Assembly (NCBI RefSeq): GCF_000497575.1
Contig: NZ_APJI01000004.1
Location: forward strand, 1 to 64,000
Source: Afipia sp. OHSU_II-C1
Lineage (GTDB): Bacteria > Pseudomonadota > Alphaproteobacteria > Rhizobiales > Xanthobacteraceae
DNA: 64,000 nt
Reading direction: 5' to 3'
How positions within the stretch are numbered: position 1 is the stretch's first letter; every line of letters starts with the position of its first letter. Both the position numbers and the translations under genes were made by a program. Of this stretch, positions 1 to 9,314 are shown one piece after another. The notes beneath the pieces are model-generated. The model ran no database searches. It had not been told where the DNA came from and saw nothing but the letters and a program-made list of their open reading frames with translations.

Positions 1-322
1 TTTGGGCGAGGGGACCGTACTTCCGGGTGCGGACGGGGGAGGTACTCGACCCCTGATCCGGACGGCTTTCGCCGCCTTCGTCCGCTCCGCGTCCAGCCGC
101 GAACGGCAGAGCCACGTAGTTGGCCCGGACGGTGACCCCAGCCTCCCGGACGTTGTGTTTGCGAGACACACGCGCAGGCACCGCATCCTGCTCCGCTTCA
201 AAGCGCCCTCGAGAAGCGCCCCTCACAAACAGGACATGGCGAACTTAAGCGCGCTTCAGAGCACGGGGATACGTATCCCCATCACGAAATGTTTCGAGCC
301 GGACGCCGGCAATGCTTTCCGC
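1..322. other. Unassigned left-edge stretch
   Basis: I see no convincing gene here. One plus-strand frame is open through this stretch, but it has no ribosome-binding site, no recognisable domain and runs straight into the palindromic repeat that follows, so I read it as non-coding. No promoter or terminator stands out. It may be the far end of something left of the window. Confidence 0.4.
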
Positions 323-432
323 CGTCATTCCGGGGCGCGCGGCTTCGCGCGAACCCGGAATCCATGGCCCCAAGACAGATTTCCGCAGGATGGATTCCGG
401 GCCTGCGCCAAGCGGCGCATCCCGGAATGACG
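323..432. repeat. Extragenic palindromic repeat (about 110 bp)
   Basis: The ends are a perfect 12-bp inverted repeat, CGTCATTCCGGG at 323-334 and its complement at 421-432. Inside is a second, nested inverted repeat around the words CCGGAATCCAT and ATGGATTCCGG. This build, a long imperfect hairpin with GTCATTCCGG ends, is typical of the repeats scattered between genes in Bradyrhizobiaceae. It lies 88 bp beyond the 3' end of the channel gene and may help end its transcript. Confidence 0.8.
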
Positions 433-520
433 AGCAACAATCGAGTTATGCAGTCTGGTTGCTTCGCTCGCAGTGACGGACGATTTCGGATGTTGATGTC
501 TCGCGCAATCCGCGCCGCGC

Positions 521-3160
521 TTACTGCCAGCTTTCCTTGCCGGTTCTTTTCCCATCTGTCCTGGTGGCATCAGCCTTGGAACGGTCGCCTCTGACGCGAT
601 CGGTTTTGCCGTTGTCGGCCCTGACCCGATCGCCCGCAGTGGCCTCGGCCGTCTCAAGCCTGGAGTCGGGGCGGTTGCGTCTACCAGCCGCGCGCACCAT
701 GGCTTCGATCCGGCCGAGATCGCGGATGTGGAGATCGCGCTGGGCGAAAGGCATTTCAATGCCTTCCTTGCGAAACCGCCTGAGGATTTCGAGCCGTATC
801 TCGTCAGCGACACCTCCGTCAGCGCCGATATTGGCGACATGAAAGAACACCGTAAATTCCAGCGCATCGGCGCCGAAGTTGCCGAGGTTCGCAAATGGTG
901 CGGGCGATTTCATTGTTCGTGGATGGTTGCCGGCGATATCGAGCAGGACCGCGATGACGTGATCCGGATCGGCATTGTAGGATGTTCCGACTTTCACCGA
1001 CAGGCGCGCCGTATGACTGCCGTGCATCCAGTTGACGACCTGACCGCTGATCAAGTCGGCGTTGGGAACGATGACAGAGACATTGTCATAGGTCGCGATC
1101 TCGGTCGCACGCACATTGATGCGCTTGACGACGCCCATGCGGGCGCCGACCTCGATGCGATCGCCAACCTTGATCGGCCGCTCCACCAGCAGGATCAGGC
1201 CCGATACAAAGTTATTGATAATCGATTGCAGACCGAAGCCGATACCGACCGACAGTGCGCCGGCCACAATGGCGATGTTCTGTAGATTGAGGCCGACATA
1301 CGACAGCGCGATGAAGACCGCCAGAATGATGCCGATGTAGCCGACCCCGGTCCGGATGGAGCTGCGAACGCCGAAGTCGAGATTGGTCTCGGGCAGAAAA
1401 CGGGATTCGAGCCAGCCCTGGATCGCCCGGGTTGCCGCCACGCCGATGATCAGCACCAGGATCGCACCGAGAATTGCGGAGGGTGAGATCGTGAACTTGC
1501 CGATCGAGAATCCGAAGAACGCCGCCGACAGCGATCCGAACACATCGTCGAGATTGATCCCCCACGTGGCGAGGACCACGAACACGGCGAATGCAATCAA
1601 GGCCAACTGGACGAAGCCATTCAGCAACGCGGCAATCTGGCGGACCGCAGGGCCACTTAGTCCCGCCGTCTGCCGCAGAAACCGGCCCACGGCTCCATAA
1701 TAGGAAAACGTCGCAGCGATCAACGCATCGGCAAACCGGCTGAGCAGAACAGCCGCCATCAGGACGACGACGACAAGTGTCATCTCTGCTGCGACGAACC
1801 CGCCAAACGAGACGAAGCCAACCAGCGGCCCAAGCACGGCGGTGGCCGCGAGCAACCAGCCGAGCGGAATCAGGAGACGCCATGCCGAGCCTGTGACGGT
1901 CGTTGCTGCGTACTCTTCTTCGTTGTCGCCATCGTCTCCAGTGTTGGCAGCGATGCGCAAGGCCGCCATGAACAGGAAAGCTTTCGTCAGGGCGACCACG
2001 CCGTCGCTGGCTGCCGATAGCTCGGCGGGGGCGCCGATCGCGCGATTCAGGCCCTGAAGCAGGACGCCAAAGCAGGCCGCGACGCCAAGCAGAGTCGCCA
2101 CCGGGACCAGCTTGCCGGCGACCTCGTCGTCGAGATCGATCAACCGCCAGGCAGGTCGATCCGGCGCCAGCGTCGCTGTTGCAAGGCTGTAGAAAAAGAA
2201 CGCAAGGGTGATCACGGCAAACAGCGGCCGTGCGATGGCGCTGACTTCGTCCGGCAGAACACCCAGCGCAATCAGCGCCTGATAGAGCACGAGCAGGCAG
2301 GTGCCGGGGATGAGGGTATTGGCGAGAACGATAACCGCCGCCGAGCTTGTCTTGCGCAGGGCTGAAGGCTCCGTGATCACGGCATCGCGGGTTGTCCAGC
2401 GCGCCTGCCAGCGTCGCCACGGCGACAGGAAAAAGCCGAGCAGGACAACGACGGCAATTGCGAAGCCGGAAGCGGCGCGAAGCGGTTGCTCCGCCATGAC
2501 GCCGATCCACCGCGACCCAACTTCAATCAAACGGCTTGTCGCGGGAGGAATGGCCCCAGCCACACTGACCCAGAACGATGGATTGATCAGACTGGGGGAG
2601 CGCTTGAAAACCGTATCCGTGAACTTGGCACGGCGGCGCTCCGAGATGAGATCGAGCGATTGCTGCGCCCGTACGTTGATCAGGTTGGCCTGCTGAACGA
2701 TGCTCTGGCGCGCGGAAATCTCGGCCAGCAGCTTGGCACGTTCCAGTTTGACGTCGTCGGACTGCGGCGTTGTATCCTTTTCGCCCGGCGCCAGTTCGGC
2801 GGCTCGTTCGGTTGCCTCATTGAGCCGCAGCGTCGTGGAGGCGATGAGGTCGCGTGCTGCCTTTTGCGCCTCGGTAATCCCGTCGCGGATCTGGGTCAGT
2901 CTGGCATCATCCGTCATGCCCAGCTGCAATTGCCATTCGGCCGCGTCGAGCAACTGCTTCCAACCGTTGAGACTGGCGATGGCGCTCGGGTAGGTCGGGG
3001 TCGGCACGCTGGGAAGCGTTTCCTTCGCCGGTGCCAGTGCTGCAGCGGGGCTTTCGGCTTCCTTCGCCGCGGGGGGAGCGGGCGCTGGCGTAGCGGCCTG
3101 GAGGGCTGACCATGGCGTCAAGGCGAGGGCGAGGAAAACGGCAATCGTACGGATATTCAT
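521..3160 (-). CDS. MscS-family mechanosensitive channel, 879 aa
   Basis: Predicted large MscS-type channel of the inner membrane, of the kind that opens under membrane tension to release solutes. Residues 1-22 form a signal peptide, followed by an Ala/Pro-rich linker and a periplasmic helical part (about 60-190). A run of hydrophobic helices covers about 200-600. The conserved MscS module, with pore helix (VGIGFGLQ) and beta domain (ERPIKVGDRIEV), lies at about 600-800. The last 50 residues are hydrophilic and rich in Arg, Asp and Lys. It is much longer than E. coli MscS (286 aa) and resembles the multi-helix MscK/DUF3772 type. It stands alone; the next gene is divergent. Family is firm, gating and ion choice unknown. 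Confidence 0.9.
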   Translation of the reverse strand: MNIRTIAVFLALALTPWSALQAATPAPAPPAAKEAESPAAALAPAKETLPSVPTPTYPSAIASLNGWKQLLDAAEWQLQLGMTDDARLTQIRDGITEAQKAARDLIASTTLRLNEATERAAELAPGEKDTTPQSDDVKLERAKLLAEISARQSIVQQANLINVRAQQSLDLISERRRAKFTDTVFKRSPSLINPSFWVSVAGAIPPATSRLIEVGSRWIGVMAEQPLRAASGFAIAVVVLLGFFLSPWRRWQARWTTRDAVITEPSALRKTSSAAVIVLANTLIPGTCLLVLYQALIALGVLPDEVSAIARPLFAVITLAFFFYSLATATLAPDRPAWRLIDLDDEVAGKLVPVATLLGVAACFGVLLQGLNRAIGAPAELSAASDGVVALTKAFLFMAALRIAANTGDDGDNEEEYAATTVTGSAWRLLIPLGWLLAATAVLGPLVGFVSFGGFVAAEMTLVVVVLMAAVLLSRFADALIAATFSYYGAVGRFLRQTAGLSGPAVRQIAALLNGFVQLALIAFAVFVVLATWGINLDDVFGSLSAAFFGFSIGKFTISPSAILGAILVLIIGVAATRAIQGWLESRFLPETNLDFGVRSSIRTGVGYIGIILAVFIALSYVGLNLQNIAIVAGALSVGIGFGLQSIINNFVSGLILLVERPIKVGDRIEVGARMGVVKRINVRATEIATYDNVSVIVPNADLISGQVVNWMHGSHTARLSVKVGTSYNADPDHVIAVLLDIAGNHPRTMKSPAPFANLGNFGADALEFTVFFHVANIGADGGVADEIRLEILRRFRKEGIEMPFAQRDLHIRDLGRIEAMVRAAGRRNRPDSRLETAEATAGDRVRADNGKTDRVRGDRSKADATRTDGKRTGKESWQ

Positions 3161-3314
3161 TATCGTCCTTGTTTCATCGAATTAATCGACGCTCATGCCG
3201 CATAAACACGGCGATGTTCTGTTCGCTGCCGACCGGAGATGACCACCGGGTTCCACGGTTGAGGCGATGGCGTCTTGGGCGACTCCGGTTCCGCTTGACG
3301 CACTCATAACTCGT

Positions 3315-3352
3315 TGGCTATAGATCAATACATAGCCATCGGGTTATTGATC
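3315..3352 (+). promoter_or_regulatory. Two interleaved inverted repeats, probable ArsR operator
   Basis: TGGCTAT (3315-3321) pairs with ATAGCCA (3332-3338), and GATCAATA (3323-3330) pairs with TATTGATC (3345-3352). Both repeats are perfect and interlock. They end 6 bp before the start codon of the ArsR-type gene, where such regulators usually bind to repress themselves. Binding by this ArsR protein is inferred. Confidence 0.65.
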
Positions 3353-3358
3353 TCAGAC

Positions 3359-3682
3359 ATGCAGAACGCTCAGGACATCCTCTTCAAAACACTGGCCGAT
3401 CCGACCCGCCGGGCGATCTTCGAGCGGCTGTGCCGCGGCGGGGAGCAGACCGTCGGGGTGCTGACCGCGCAGGCCGGAGTCTCGCAACCGGCCGTCTCGA
3501 AGCATCTCGGCGTTCTGAAGCAGGCCGGGCTGGTGAGCGACCGGCATGAGGGACGCCAGACCCATTACAGCGCAAGGCCAAGCGCGTTGGCACCGCTGCT
3601 CGATTGGACCAGCCGGATGGCCGGTTTCTGGGAGAGCCGCTTCGACGATCTCGAAAATTTGCTGAAAAGGATGGACCAATGA
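3359..3682 (+). CDS. ArsR-family transcriptional regulator, 107 aa
   Basis: Small winged-helix repressor. The motif DPTRRAIFERL near residue 12 and the recognition helix VSQPAVSKHLGVL near residue 45 are typical of ArsR proteins that pair with SRPBCC genes in Rhizobiales. It has no cysteine pair like the metal-sensing ArsR/SmtB members, so a metal ligand is not implied. I chose the ATG at 3359 because a longer frame from a TTG at 3314 would run through the operator palindromes. Its stop codon overlaps the start of the next gene (ATGA), which suggests translational coupling. It probably controls its own operon through the palindromes just upstream. Confidence 0.88.
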   Translation: MQNAQDILFKTLADPTRRAIFERLCRGGEQTVGVLTAQAGVSQPAVSKHLGVLKQAGLVSDRHEGRQTHYSARPSALAPLLDWTSRMAGFWESRFDDLENLLKRMDQ

Positions 3683-4110
3683 GCAACACCGTGACCGAGA
3701 CGCGCTCCGTCGTTGTCGAACGGGAATTTGCGTTTCCGCCGGAAAAACTCTGGCGCGCGCTGACACAACCGCACCTGATCGAGGAGTGGCTGATGAAGAA
3801 CGACTTCAAGCCTGTCGTTGGCCACAGCTTCAATCTCAAAGGCGAGTGGGGCGGCGTGCTGGACTGCGAGGTGCTCGCCGTCGAGCCGAACAGGACACTG
3901 TCCTACACCTGGAATTTTGCGCACGACGACGCGGCGTTCAATCTGACCAGCGTAGTGACGTTCACGCTCACGCCGACGGCGTCGGGGACTCATCTGCGCA
4001 TGGAGCAGGCGGGCTTCCGGCCGGATCAGAAGCAGGCGTTCGGCGGCGCGCGCCACGGCTGGGAGCAATTTTTCGGAAATCTGGAGCAGGTGCTGGCGCG
4101 GGCCGCGTGA
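3679..4110 (+). CDS. SRPBCC (AHSA1-type) protein, 143 aa
   Basis: START/Bet v1-like fold with a deep hydrophobic pocket. The features seen are the opening beta strand, FPPEKLWRALTQPHLIEEWLM (alpha 1-2, residues 18-37), the central sheet with LSYTWNF, and the long C-terminal helix beginning HGWEQFFGNLEQ. This matches the activator-of-Hsp90-like SRPBCC family commonly found in a two-gene unit with an ArsR regulator. The substrate or ligand is unknown. Start and upstream stop overlap by 4 bp (ATGA), so it is almost certainly co-translated with the regulator. Confidence 0.88.
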   Translation: MSNTVTETRSVVVEREFAFPPEKLWRALTQPHLIEEWLMKNDFKPVVGHSFNLKGEWGGVLDCEVLAVEPNRTLSYTWNFAHDDAAFNLTSVVTFTLTPTASGTHLRMEQAGFRPDQKQAFGGARHGWEQFFGNLEQVLARAA

Positions 4111-4149
4111 GGCACGCAGGCGCACCGAAACATCGGCATGGAGATTTCA

Positions 4150-4362
4150 ATGAGCAAGACTATCCGGCAAGTTCATCGCTGGCTGTCGATCATTTTCACC
4201 CTGACGGTCGTCGCCAATTTCGTTGCGATGGCGCTGGGCGAGCCGCCCGCCTGGATCGTCTATTCGCCGTTGCTGCCGCTGTTCCTGTTGATGTTCACCG
4301 GCCTGTATATGTTCGCGCTGCCTTACCTCGCCGGTGCGCGAGGCGCGGGCAAGCAGGTTTGA
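4150..4362 (+). CDS. Small two-helix membrane protein, 70 aa
   Basis: Two hydrophobic segments (about residues 9-31 and 37-58) separated by a short loop containing EPPAW, with a basic N-terminus. No family is recognised with certainty. I chose the ATG at 4150 because GGAG lies 6 bp before it; an in-frame ATG at 4138 lacks a good site. It follows the SRPBCC gene by 39 bp and precedes the DUF1801 gene by 7 bp, so it is probably part of the ArsR-controlled operon, and may be needed for whatever membrane-linked task that operon serves. Confidence 0.7.
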   Translation: MSKTIRQVHRWLSIIFTLTVVANFVAMALGEPPAWIVYSPLLPLFLLMFTGLYMFALPYLAGARGAGKQV

Positions 4363-4369
4363 TGATCCC

Positions 4370-4822
4370 ATGACTCCATCGGAAAAGATCGATCAGTTGA
4401 TCGCTGCCACCGCGGACTGGCGCGGCAGGACGCTCGCCGCCGTGCGCAAGGCCATCCTCAGTGCGAACAAGGAAATCGCCGAGGAATGGAAATGGATGGG
4501 AAGCCCGGTGTGGGAATGCGACGGCATCATTGCAATCGGCAACGCGCACAAGGACAAGGTGAAACTGACGTTTTCGCACGGTGCGTCCCTCGCCGATCCC
4601 GACAGGCTTTTCAACGCAGGCTTAGAGGGCAAGGTGTGGCGGGCGATCGATTTTGTCGAGGGCGACAAGGTCGATGCGGCCGCGCTGAAGAAACTGGTGC
4701 AGGCGGCGATTGAGTTCAATCGGGCGAAGCGGGCGAAGAAAAAGGCATCTGCGAAGAAAATTCCTGCAAAGAAAGCAGCGGCGTCGGCGCGAACGAAAGC
4801 CGGTAAAAGCAGGAAGGCATGA
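4370..4822 (+). CDS. DUF1801 protein with lysine-rich tail, 150 aa
   Basis: Residues 1-110 match the DUF1801 (YdhG-like) fold: an N-terminal helix with a TLAAVRKAIL segment, EWKWMGSPVWE around residue 38, and a small beta sheet ending in WRAIDFVEGDKVD. Biochemical function of the family is not established. Residues 111-150 are unusual, a run of AKK/KKA/AAS words like the tails of bacterial histone H1-like proteins, suggesting nucleic-acid binding. It is the last gene of the apparent ArsR-SRPBCC-membrane protein group. A palindromic repeat begins 15 bp after its stop. Confidence 0.82.
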   Translation: MTPSEKIDQLIAATADWRGRTLAAVRKAILSANKEIAEEWKWMGSPVWECDGIIAIGNAHKDKVKLTFSHGASLADPDRLFNAGLEGKVWRAIDFVEGDKVDAAALKKLVQAAIEFNRAKRAKKKASAKKIPAKKAAASARTKAGKSRKA

Positions 4823-4836
4823 ACGGCCTTCTTCCT

Positions 4837-4962
4837 GTCGTCCCCCGCGTAAGCGGGGACCCATACTCCCTGAATTATCGATTTGAGGGAAATGCTGAAG
4901 CGATCATCGCGTCGTCACCATAACTTTCGGTGGTTATGGGTCCCCGCTTTCGCGGGGACGAC
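4837..4962. repeat. Extragenic palindromic repeat with two inner hairpins
   Basis: The 9-bp ends GTCGTCCCC and GGGGACGAC form an inverted repeat. Each arm carries its own GC hairpin, CCCCGCgtaaGCGGGG near 4843 and CCCCGCtttcGCGGGG near 4942. This is a common rhizobial intergenic repeat build. It lies between the convergent DUF1801 and glnA genes and may work as a transcription barrier. Confidence 0.8.
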
Positions 4963-5003
4963 ATGGGATATGTGATTGCGTCGAACCATATCTGGTCACA
5001 AAC

Positions 5004-5030
5004 AAAAAAAGGCGCTCCTTTCGGAGCGCC
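5004..5030 (-). terminator. Rho-independent terminator of glnA
   Basis: On the minus strand an 8-bp stem (GGCGCTCC/GGAGCGCC at 5011-5018 and 5023-5030, four-base loop) is followed by seven T residues (5010-5004). It lies 27 bp after the glnA stop. Confidence 0.9.
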
Positions 5031-5056
5031 TTTCCATTTGCGTAAGCTGAAGAAGC

Positions 5057-6466
5057 TTACTGCGAATAGTACATGTCGAATTCGACCGGATGCGGGGTCA
5101 TTTCGAAACGGGCGACTTCGGTCATCTTCAGCTCGATGAAGCTGTCGATGAAGTCGTCGTCGAACACGCCGCCGGCCTTGAGGAACGCGCGGTCCTTGTC
5201 GAGGCTTTCCAGCGCCTCGCGCAAGCTGCCGCACACCGTCGGAATGGTCTTCAGTTCTTCCTTCGGCAGATCGTACAGGTCCTTGTCCATCGCCGGACCC
5301 GGGTCGATCTTGTTCTTGATGCCGTCGAGGCCGGCCATCAGCATCGCCGCGAAGGCGAGATACGGATTCGCCATCGGATCGGGGAAACGCACCTCGACGC
5401 GCTTCGCCTTCGGCGAGGTCGTGTAGGGGATGCGGCAGGAGGCCGAACGGTTGCGCGCCGAGTAGGCGAGCAGCACCGGCGCTTCATAGCCCGGGACCAG
5501 ACGCTTGTAGGAGTTGGTCGACGGGTTGGTGAAGGCGTTGATGGCCTTGGCGTGCTTGATGATGCCGCCGATGTAATGGAGGCAGGTTTCCGACAGGTCG
5601 GCATACTTGTTGCCGGCGAAGGTCGGCTTGCCGTCCTTCCAGATCGACTGGTGCACATGCATGCCCGAGCCGTTGTCGCCGTAAACCGGCTTCGGCATGA
5701 AGGTGGCGGTCTTGCCGTAGATGTGCGCGACCTGATGGATGCAGTACTTGTAGACCTGCATCTGGTCGGCCATGTGGGTCAGCGTGTCGAACTTCATGCC
5801 GAGTTCGTGCTGGGCCGACGCCACCTCGTGGTGATGCTTCTCGACCTTGACGCCCATCTTGGCCATCGAGCCGAGCATTTCCGAGCGCATGTCCTGCACC
5901 GAGTCCTGCGGCGGGACGGGGAAGTACCCGCCCTTGGTGCGGATGCGGTGGCCGAGGTTGCCGCCTTCATACTCGGTGTCCGAGTTGGTCGGCAGTTCGG
6001 ACGAGTCCAGCTTGAAACCGGTGTTGTACGGATTCGCGGAGAAGCGCACGTCGTCGAACACGAAGAACTCGGCTTCGGGGCCGACGAACACGGTGTCGCC
6101 AACGCCCATCGCCTTGACCTGGGCTTCGGCCTTCTTGGCAATGCCGCGCGGGTCGCGGTTGTAAGGCTCGCCGGTGGACGGCTCGAGAATGTCGCAGACG
6201 ATGACCATGGTGGTCTCGGCGAAGAACGGATCGATGGTTGCCGTCGCGGGGTCGGGCATCAGCGTCATGTCGGACTCGTTGATGGCCTTCCAGCCGGCGA
6301 TCGACGAGCCGTCGAACATCGTGCCTTCGGCAAAGATGTCCTCGTCGATCATCGAGACGTCGAAGGTCACGTGCTGCCACTTGCCGCGCGGATCGGTGAA
6401 ACGCAGGTCGACGTATTTTACGTCGTTGTCCTTGATCGACTTGAGGACGTCTTTGGCGGTCTTCAT
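5057..6466 (-). CDS. glnA: Glutamine synthetase type I (GSI), 469 aa
   Basis: Makes glutamine from glutamate, ammonia and ATP; a cytoplasmic dodecamer at the centre of nitrogen assimilation. Length (469 aa) is that of bacterial GSI-beta. The N-terminal beta-grasp domain contains [14 protein letters not shown]; the catalytic domain shows [27 protein letters not shown] and [10 protein letters not shown]. Tyr398 within LYDLP is at the classic adenylylation position, so activity is probably tuned by GlnE. It lies 131 bp after glnB on the same strand, the standard alphaproteobacterial order, and ends at a strong terminator. It could be transcribed from the sigma-54 promoter before glnB, from its own promoter, or from both. 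Confidence 0.97.
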   Translation of the reverse strand: MKTAKDVLKSIKDNDVKYVDLRFTDPRGKWQHVTFDVSMIDEDIFAEGTMFDGSSIAGWKAINESDMTLMPDPATATIDPFFAETTMVIVCDILEPSTGEPYNRDPRGIAKKAEAQVKAMGVGDTVFVGPEAEFFVFDDVRFSANPYNTGFKLDSSELPTNSDTEYEGGNLGHRIRTKGGYFPVPPQDSVQDMRSEMLGSMAKMGVKVEKHHHEVASAQHELGMKFDTLTHMADQMQVYKYCIHQVAHIYGKTATFMPKPVYGDNGSGMHVHQSIWKDGKPTFAGNKYADLSETCLHYIGGIIKHAKAINAFTNPSTNSYKRLVPGYEAPVLLAYSARNRSASCRIPYTTSPKAKRVEVRFPDPMANPYLAFAAMLMAGLDGIKNKIDPGPAMDKDLYDLPKEELKTIPTVCGSLREALESLDKDRAFLKAGGVFDDDFIDSFIELKMTEVARFEMTPHPVEFDMYYSQ

Positions 6467-6567
6467 GGATACCCCTTATGTCTGCTTTGGCGTTCGTCGT
6501 GGAAATAGTCTGAATGCGGTGAGGGCCCCGGCCGGCAGAGACTGCCAGCGAGGCGAGGGCGGGCTTC

Positions 6568-6593
6568 GGATTTCAGGACACTCGCCTGAAATC
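6568..6593 (-). other. Stem-loop at the 3' end of glnB
   Basis: A 9-bp perfect stem (GATTTCAGG/CCTGAAATC) with a 7-base loop starts 5 bases after the glnB stop. There is no T-run on the minus strand, so it is not a classic terminator. It may trim or stabilise the glnB message and set the glnB/glnA ratio; that role is inferred. Confidence 0.5.
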
Positions 6594-6597
6594 AGCT

Positions 6598-7320
<723 letters not shown>

Positions 7321-8820
7321 ATGGAAATCCTGACAGTCGCCGAGATGGGAAGGGCCGATGAAGCCGCGATCATGGGTGGCACCAGCGGCTTCTCCCTGAT
7401 GCGCAGCGCAGGCCAGGCGGTCGCGATGGCGGCGGAGGCGATGGCGGAGCAGGGCCGGATCGTGGTCGTCGCGGGCCGTGGCAACAATGGAGGCGATGGC
7501 TTCATCGCCGCGGCGGAACTGGCGGCGCGCGGGCGAGATGTTTCCGTCATTCTGCTGTGCGACCGCGCCACGCTGAAGGGCGATGCCGCGTTCGCCGCCG
7601 AGGAATGGACGGGCGCTGTCCTGCCGTGCGACCCGCAGGCGATCGGCAAACCCAATCTCATTATCGACGCGCTGTTCGGAGCGGGTCTCAATCGGCCGGT
7701 GAAGGGCGACCCTCGTGCGATGATCGAGGCGATGAACGCCAGCGGCGCTCCGATCCTGAGCGTCGATCTGCCGAGCGGCATCAACGGCGATACCGGTGAA
7801 GTGATGGGCATCGCTGTCGATGCGTCCGCCACTGTCACGTTCTTTCGCCGCAAGCCCGGACATCTGCTGCTGCCGGGACGCATTCACTGCGGCGAAGTCG
7901 ATGTCGCCGACATCGGTATCGATGCGGACGTGCTCGACAGGATTGCGCCCAAGACGTTCGAGAACGTTCCGGACCTGTGGGCCGAAGTGTTTCCATTTCC
8001 GCAGGTCGAGAGCCACAAGTACGCGCGCGGGCACGCCGTGGTTGTCTCGGGCGACCTGATTTCGACGGGAGCCGCGCGCCTTGCTGCGCGAGCCACCCTG
8101 CGGGCCGGCGCGGGGCTTGTCACGGTGGCGTCGCCGCGCGACGCGCTGGCGGTCAATGCAGCCGCGCTGACGGCGGTGATGGTGCGCGAGACCGAGACGC
8201 CGAAGCAGTTCGCCGAATTGCTGTCCGACAAGCGGCTCAGGGCCTGCGTGATCGGGCCGGGGGCAGGGATCGGTGAGCGCACGCGCGAGATCGTGCAGGC
8301 GGCGCTGTCGGCCCAGCGTGCCCTGGTGCTCGATGCCGACGCGCTGACGAGTTTCGCCAAGGCTCCCGAGCGGCTGTTTACCGAGATCAAAAAGCAAAAT
8401 GATCCACAGGTTGTCCTCACCCCCCATGATGGCGAATTCGGACGGTTGTTCAGTGCGTTGCAGTCCGATGATCCACTTGCGTCGAAGCTTGAACGGGCGC
8501 GGCTAGCTGCCATCCAGTCGGGCGCCATAGTGCTTCTGAAGGGAGCTGACACCGTTGTCGCGGCGCCGGATGGGCGCGCCGCCATTACGGCCAATGCGCC
8601 GCCGTGGCTGGCAACGGCGGGATCGGGCGACGTGCTGGCCGGGATCATCGGCGGGATGCTCGCGCAGGGTGTTCCGGCATTTGAAGCGGCCTGCATCGGT
8701 GCGTGGATGCACGGTGAAGCGGGGCATGAGTTCGGACCGGGCCTGATCGCCGAGGATCTTCCGGAGATGCTGCCCATGGTGTTGCGCAACCTCTACGACG
8801 AGATCGGCATCGCGTACTGA
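7321..8820 (+). CDS. nnr: Bifunctional NAD(P)H-hydrate epimerase/dehydratase, 499 aa
   Basis: Repairs hydrated NADH and NADPH: the N-terminal half epimerises NAD(P)HX and the C-terminal half dehydrates the S form using ADP. The N-terminal YjeF domain (about 1-215) shows GRGNNGGDGF and VDLPSGINGDTGE. The C-terminal ribokinase-like domain (about 230-499) shows GPGAGIG, LTPHDGEF and AGSGDVLAGIIGG. Length fits the fused YjeF enzyme. I chose the ATG at 7321, where homology begins (MEILTVAEM); an upstream in-frame ATG at 7282 would add 13 unmatched residues. It is divergent from glnB. Confidence 0.94.
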   Translation: MEILTVAEMGRADEAAIMGGTSGFSLMRSAGQAVAMAAEAMAEQGRIVVVAGRGNNGGDGFIAAAELAARGRDVSVILLCDRATLKGDAAFAAEEWTGAVLPCDPQAIGKPNLIIDALFGAGLNRPVKGDPRAMIEAMNASGAPILSVDLPSGINGDTGEVMGIAVDASATVTFFRRKPGHLLLPGRIHCGEVDVADIGIDADVLDRIAPKTFENVPDLWAEVFPFPQVESHKYARGHAVVVSGDLISTGAARLAARATLRAGAGLVTVASPRDALAVNAAALTAVMVRETETPKQFAELLSDKRLRACVIGPGAGIGERTREIVQAALSAQRALVLDADALTSFAKAPERLFTEIKKQNDPQVVLTPHDGEFGRLFSALQSDDPLASKLERARLAAIQSGAIVLLKGADTVVAAPDGRAAITANAPPWLATAGSGDVLAGIIGGMLAQGVPAFEAACIGAWMHGEAGHEFGPGLIAEDLPEMLPMVLRNLYDEIGIAY

Positions 8821-8911
8821 GCCGGATCGTTTCACAAACGCTGTCGATAGTTCTCGCGAAGACACGGCGGCTTTCGCTATCCGATCCAAAGCATCAAACA
8901 GGTGAGAGAGA

Positions 8912-9211
8912 ATGACGGTTTACGTGATTGCTCAGTTGAAGTTCACGAACGAGGACAGGTACCGGAAGTATCAGGCGAAGTTCTTCGACGTGTTCAAGGA
9001 CTCCGGCGGCAGGCTGTTGGCAGCGGACGAGAAGCCCGTGGTTCTCGATGGGGAATGGACCGGCAGCAAGGTTGTGGTGATGTCGTTCGCCGACGAGCCG
9101 CAGGCGAGAGCCTTTCTCGATTCTCCCGGCTATCAGGAGATTTCAAAGGATCGCATCGCCGGTGCGGACACCGTCGGCCTGCTGGTGCACGGATTGCCTG
9201 CGCCGGTTTAA
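8912..9211 (+). CDS. DUF1330 family protein, 99 aa
   Basis: Small ferredoxin-like alpha/beta barrel protein. The DUF1330 hallmarks are present: opening strand VYVIAQLKF, YRKYQAKF, GGRLLAADE, the WTGSKVVVMSF strand and the helix ending in the SPGYQEISKDR motif. The family often forms dimers; no activity is established. Start is the ATG at 8912 after GAGAGAGA. It stands alone on the plus strand, 91 bp after the repair enzyme, and is followed by a palindromic repeat. Confidence 0.88.
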   Translation: MTVYVIAQLKFTNEDRYRKYQAKFFDVFKDSGGRLLAADEKPVVLDGEWTGSKVVVMSFADEPQARAFLDSPGYQEISKDRIAGADTVGLLVHGLPAPV

Positions 9212-9220
9212 AAAGCTGAT

Positions 9221-9309
9221 GTCGTCATTGCGAGGAGCGTAGCGACGAAGCAATCCACTCTTTGGGTATGAGAAAGAATGGATTGCTTCGCTTCGCTCGC
9301 AATGACGAC
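9221..9309. repeat. Extragenic palindromic repeat
   Basis: Perfect 14-bp ends GTCGTCATTGCGAG (9221-9234) and its complement (9296-9309), with inner arms GCAATCCA and TGGATTGC. It fills the gap between the convergent DUF1330 and multicopper-oxidase-like genes, ending 6 bp before the latter's stop codon, and may end both transcripts. Confidence 0.82.
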
Positions 9310-9314
9310 TGAGT

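Noticed and set aside
2-430. Open frame at the left edge as a partial gene
   Set aside because: No domain, no ribosome-binding site, and its second half is a palindromic repeat.
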